The notes under the pieces were generated by a model. The model saw only the letters and a list, made by a program, of their open reading frames with translations, was not told the origin of the DNA and searched no databases. Position numbers and translations under genes: made by a program. From assembly GCA_903959715.1 (NCBI GenBank), contig CAJBXX010000098.1, positions 1-6,109 on the forward strand: 6,109 nt of DNA. The letters run 5' to 3'. Origin of the DNA: an uncultured Alphaproteobacteria bacterium. GTDB taxonomy: Bacteria > Pseudomonadota > Alphaproteobacteria > Rickettsiales > UBA1997. Below, piece after piece: positions 5,562 through 6,109 of the stretch (positions are counted from its first letter, which is position 1; every line of letters starts with the position of its first letter).

Positions 5562-6109
5562 GAACGATTTTTTGAATCTCTTCGCGAACAATGTTTTCAA
5601 CCATCAAAGGCAAATTTTCATTAAGCCATTTTTCAAGTTTTGGTTCCATCAAATTCACGGCAATTTTCGTTAAGGTTTCGTCTTGAGAAAATTTTCCAAC
5701 ATTATTAACAAGATTTTTCGCTTCCATAAGTTTTCTCATTGAATTAGAGGCTTGATAAACCGCCTCCTCTTTGATTAAATTATAATTTATTTTTTCTACA
5801 ACAACTTTATCCGCATCATTATTTTTGATGTTTAATTCTAAGTTTTTAGAATTATTTTGTTGAAAATTATTAATATTTTTTTCAAATAAAGAATCTTCAT
5901 TTATTTTGTTTATTTTAACATTATCTTCATCGATATTTTTAGGGATAAATTCTTCAAATACCTGATTTTTATCTTCTTGTTTTTGAACAATATTTTCAGA
6001 GATTTTTATAGTTTCTTCAACATTTTTATTCGGCATCGCACCAAGAAAATCTTGATTAAGCGGAACCTCTTTATATAAATCCAAATTTACAGCCACCTGA
6101 TTATTAACC
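5551..6109 (-). CDS. popZ: PopZ/DUF2497-like polar organising protein, C-terminal part (5' end outside window)
   Basis: The last 45 or so residues carry the alphaproteobacterial PopZ C-terminal signature: LMEPKLEKWLNENLPLMVENIVREEIQ.., ending shortly after (family LxRPMLxxWLDxNLPxxVExLVREEI). In Caulobacter PopZ self-assembles at cell poles, anchors the ParB-parS centromere complex and recruits regulators. The C-terminal helices drive oligomerisation. Upstream lies a disordered, acidic, N-, K- and E-rich linker of about 100 residues, as expected for the family, although it is asparagine-rich instead of proline-rich. A GTG at 6094-6096 could be read as a start, but the frame stays open to the window edge (VNNQ precedes it) and no N-terminal MEEILASIRRII-type recruitment helix is visible. 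The gene is therefore most likely cut by the edge. It converges on argD. The family call is fairly secure; orthology in function is inferred. Confidence 0.8.
   Translation of the reverse strand, partial: VNNQVAVNLDLYKEVPLNQDFLGAMPNKNVEETIKISENIVQKQEDKNQVFEEFIPKNIDEDNVKINKINEDSLFEKNINNFQQNNSKNLELNIKNNDADKVVVEKINYNLIKEEAVYQASNSMRKLMEAKNLVNNVGKFSQDETLTKIAVNLMEPKLEKWLNENLPLMVENIVREEIQKIVPKN

Noticed and set aside
5292..5600. 102-codon minus-strand open frame overlapping the argD 3' end
   Set aside because: Antisense to well-conserved argD codons and overlapping the popZ-like gene; its hydrophobic content comes from the complement of A-rich codons.
6094..6096. GTG as the start codon of the popZ-like gene
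   Set aside because: The frame is open to the window edge, no ribosome site precedes it, and the expected N-terminal helix of the family is missing from what follows.

Overview
The window looks like a piece of an AT-rich alphaproteobacterial chromosome. Three lines of evidence point there: a COQ9-family ubiquinone factor, a PopZ/DUF2497-type C-terminal domain, and a CvpA with a long hydrophilic tail. The low GC, short spacers and near-absence of non-coding DNA suggest a streamlined or host-associated lineage (Rickettsiales/Holosporales-like, or a similar AT-rich group). I cannot fix the genus. The truA fragment ends in TGA and tryptophans are read from TGG, so the standard bacterial code fits.

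Layout from left to right. The 3' end of truA (+ strand, entering from the left edge) converges on a minus-strand cluster. In transcription order that cluster is COQ9 family gene (4249-3488), cvpA (3486-2758), fabG (2742-2005), trxB (1992-1051) and an uncharacterised 296-residue protein with one membrane segment (1005-115). The first four have gaps of 1, 15 and 12 bases and are almost surely one transcription unit. The fifth follows after 45 bases and may be an addition to the unit. An 89-base divergent spacer (4250-4338) separates the cluster from a + strand class III aminotransferase, argD (4339-5532). That gene converges on the C-terminal part of a PopZ-like polar organiser gene, which runs off the right edge on the minus strand. 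Their 3' ends meet in two overlapping AT-rich palindromes.

The known genes are housekeeping: tRNA modification, fatty acid elongation, thioredoxin recycling, ubiquinone synthesis, membrane/envelope, arginine or diaminopimelate synthesis, and cell-pole organisation. The operon mixes membrane-associated functions (COQ9, CvpA) with NADPH-dependent oxidoreductases (FabG, TrxB). The least explained item is the 296-residue protein between trxB and truA. It belongs to a scattered family I recognise by pattern but cannot name, and it ends in QMSLF, which resembles a bacterial sliding-clamp-binding peptide. No RNA gene, insertion sequence, CRISPR array or clear multi-gene defence system is visible. 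None of the six visible start codons has a recognisable Shine-Dalgarno sequence.
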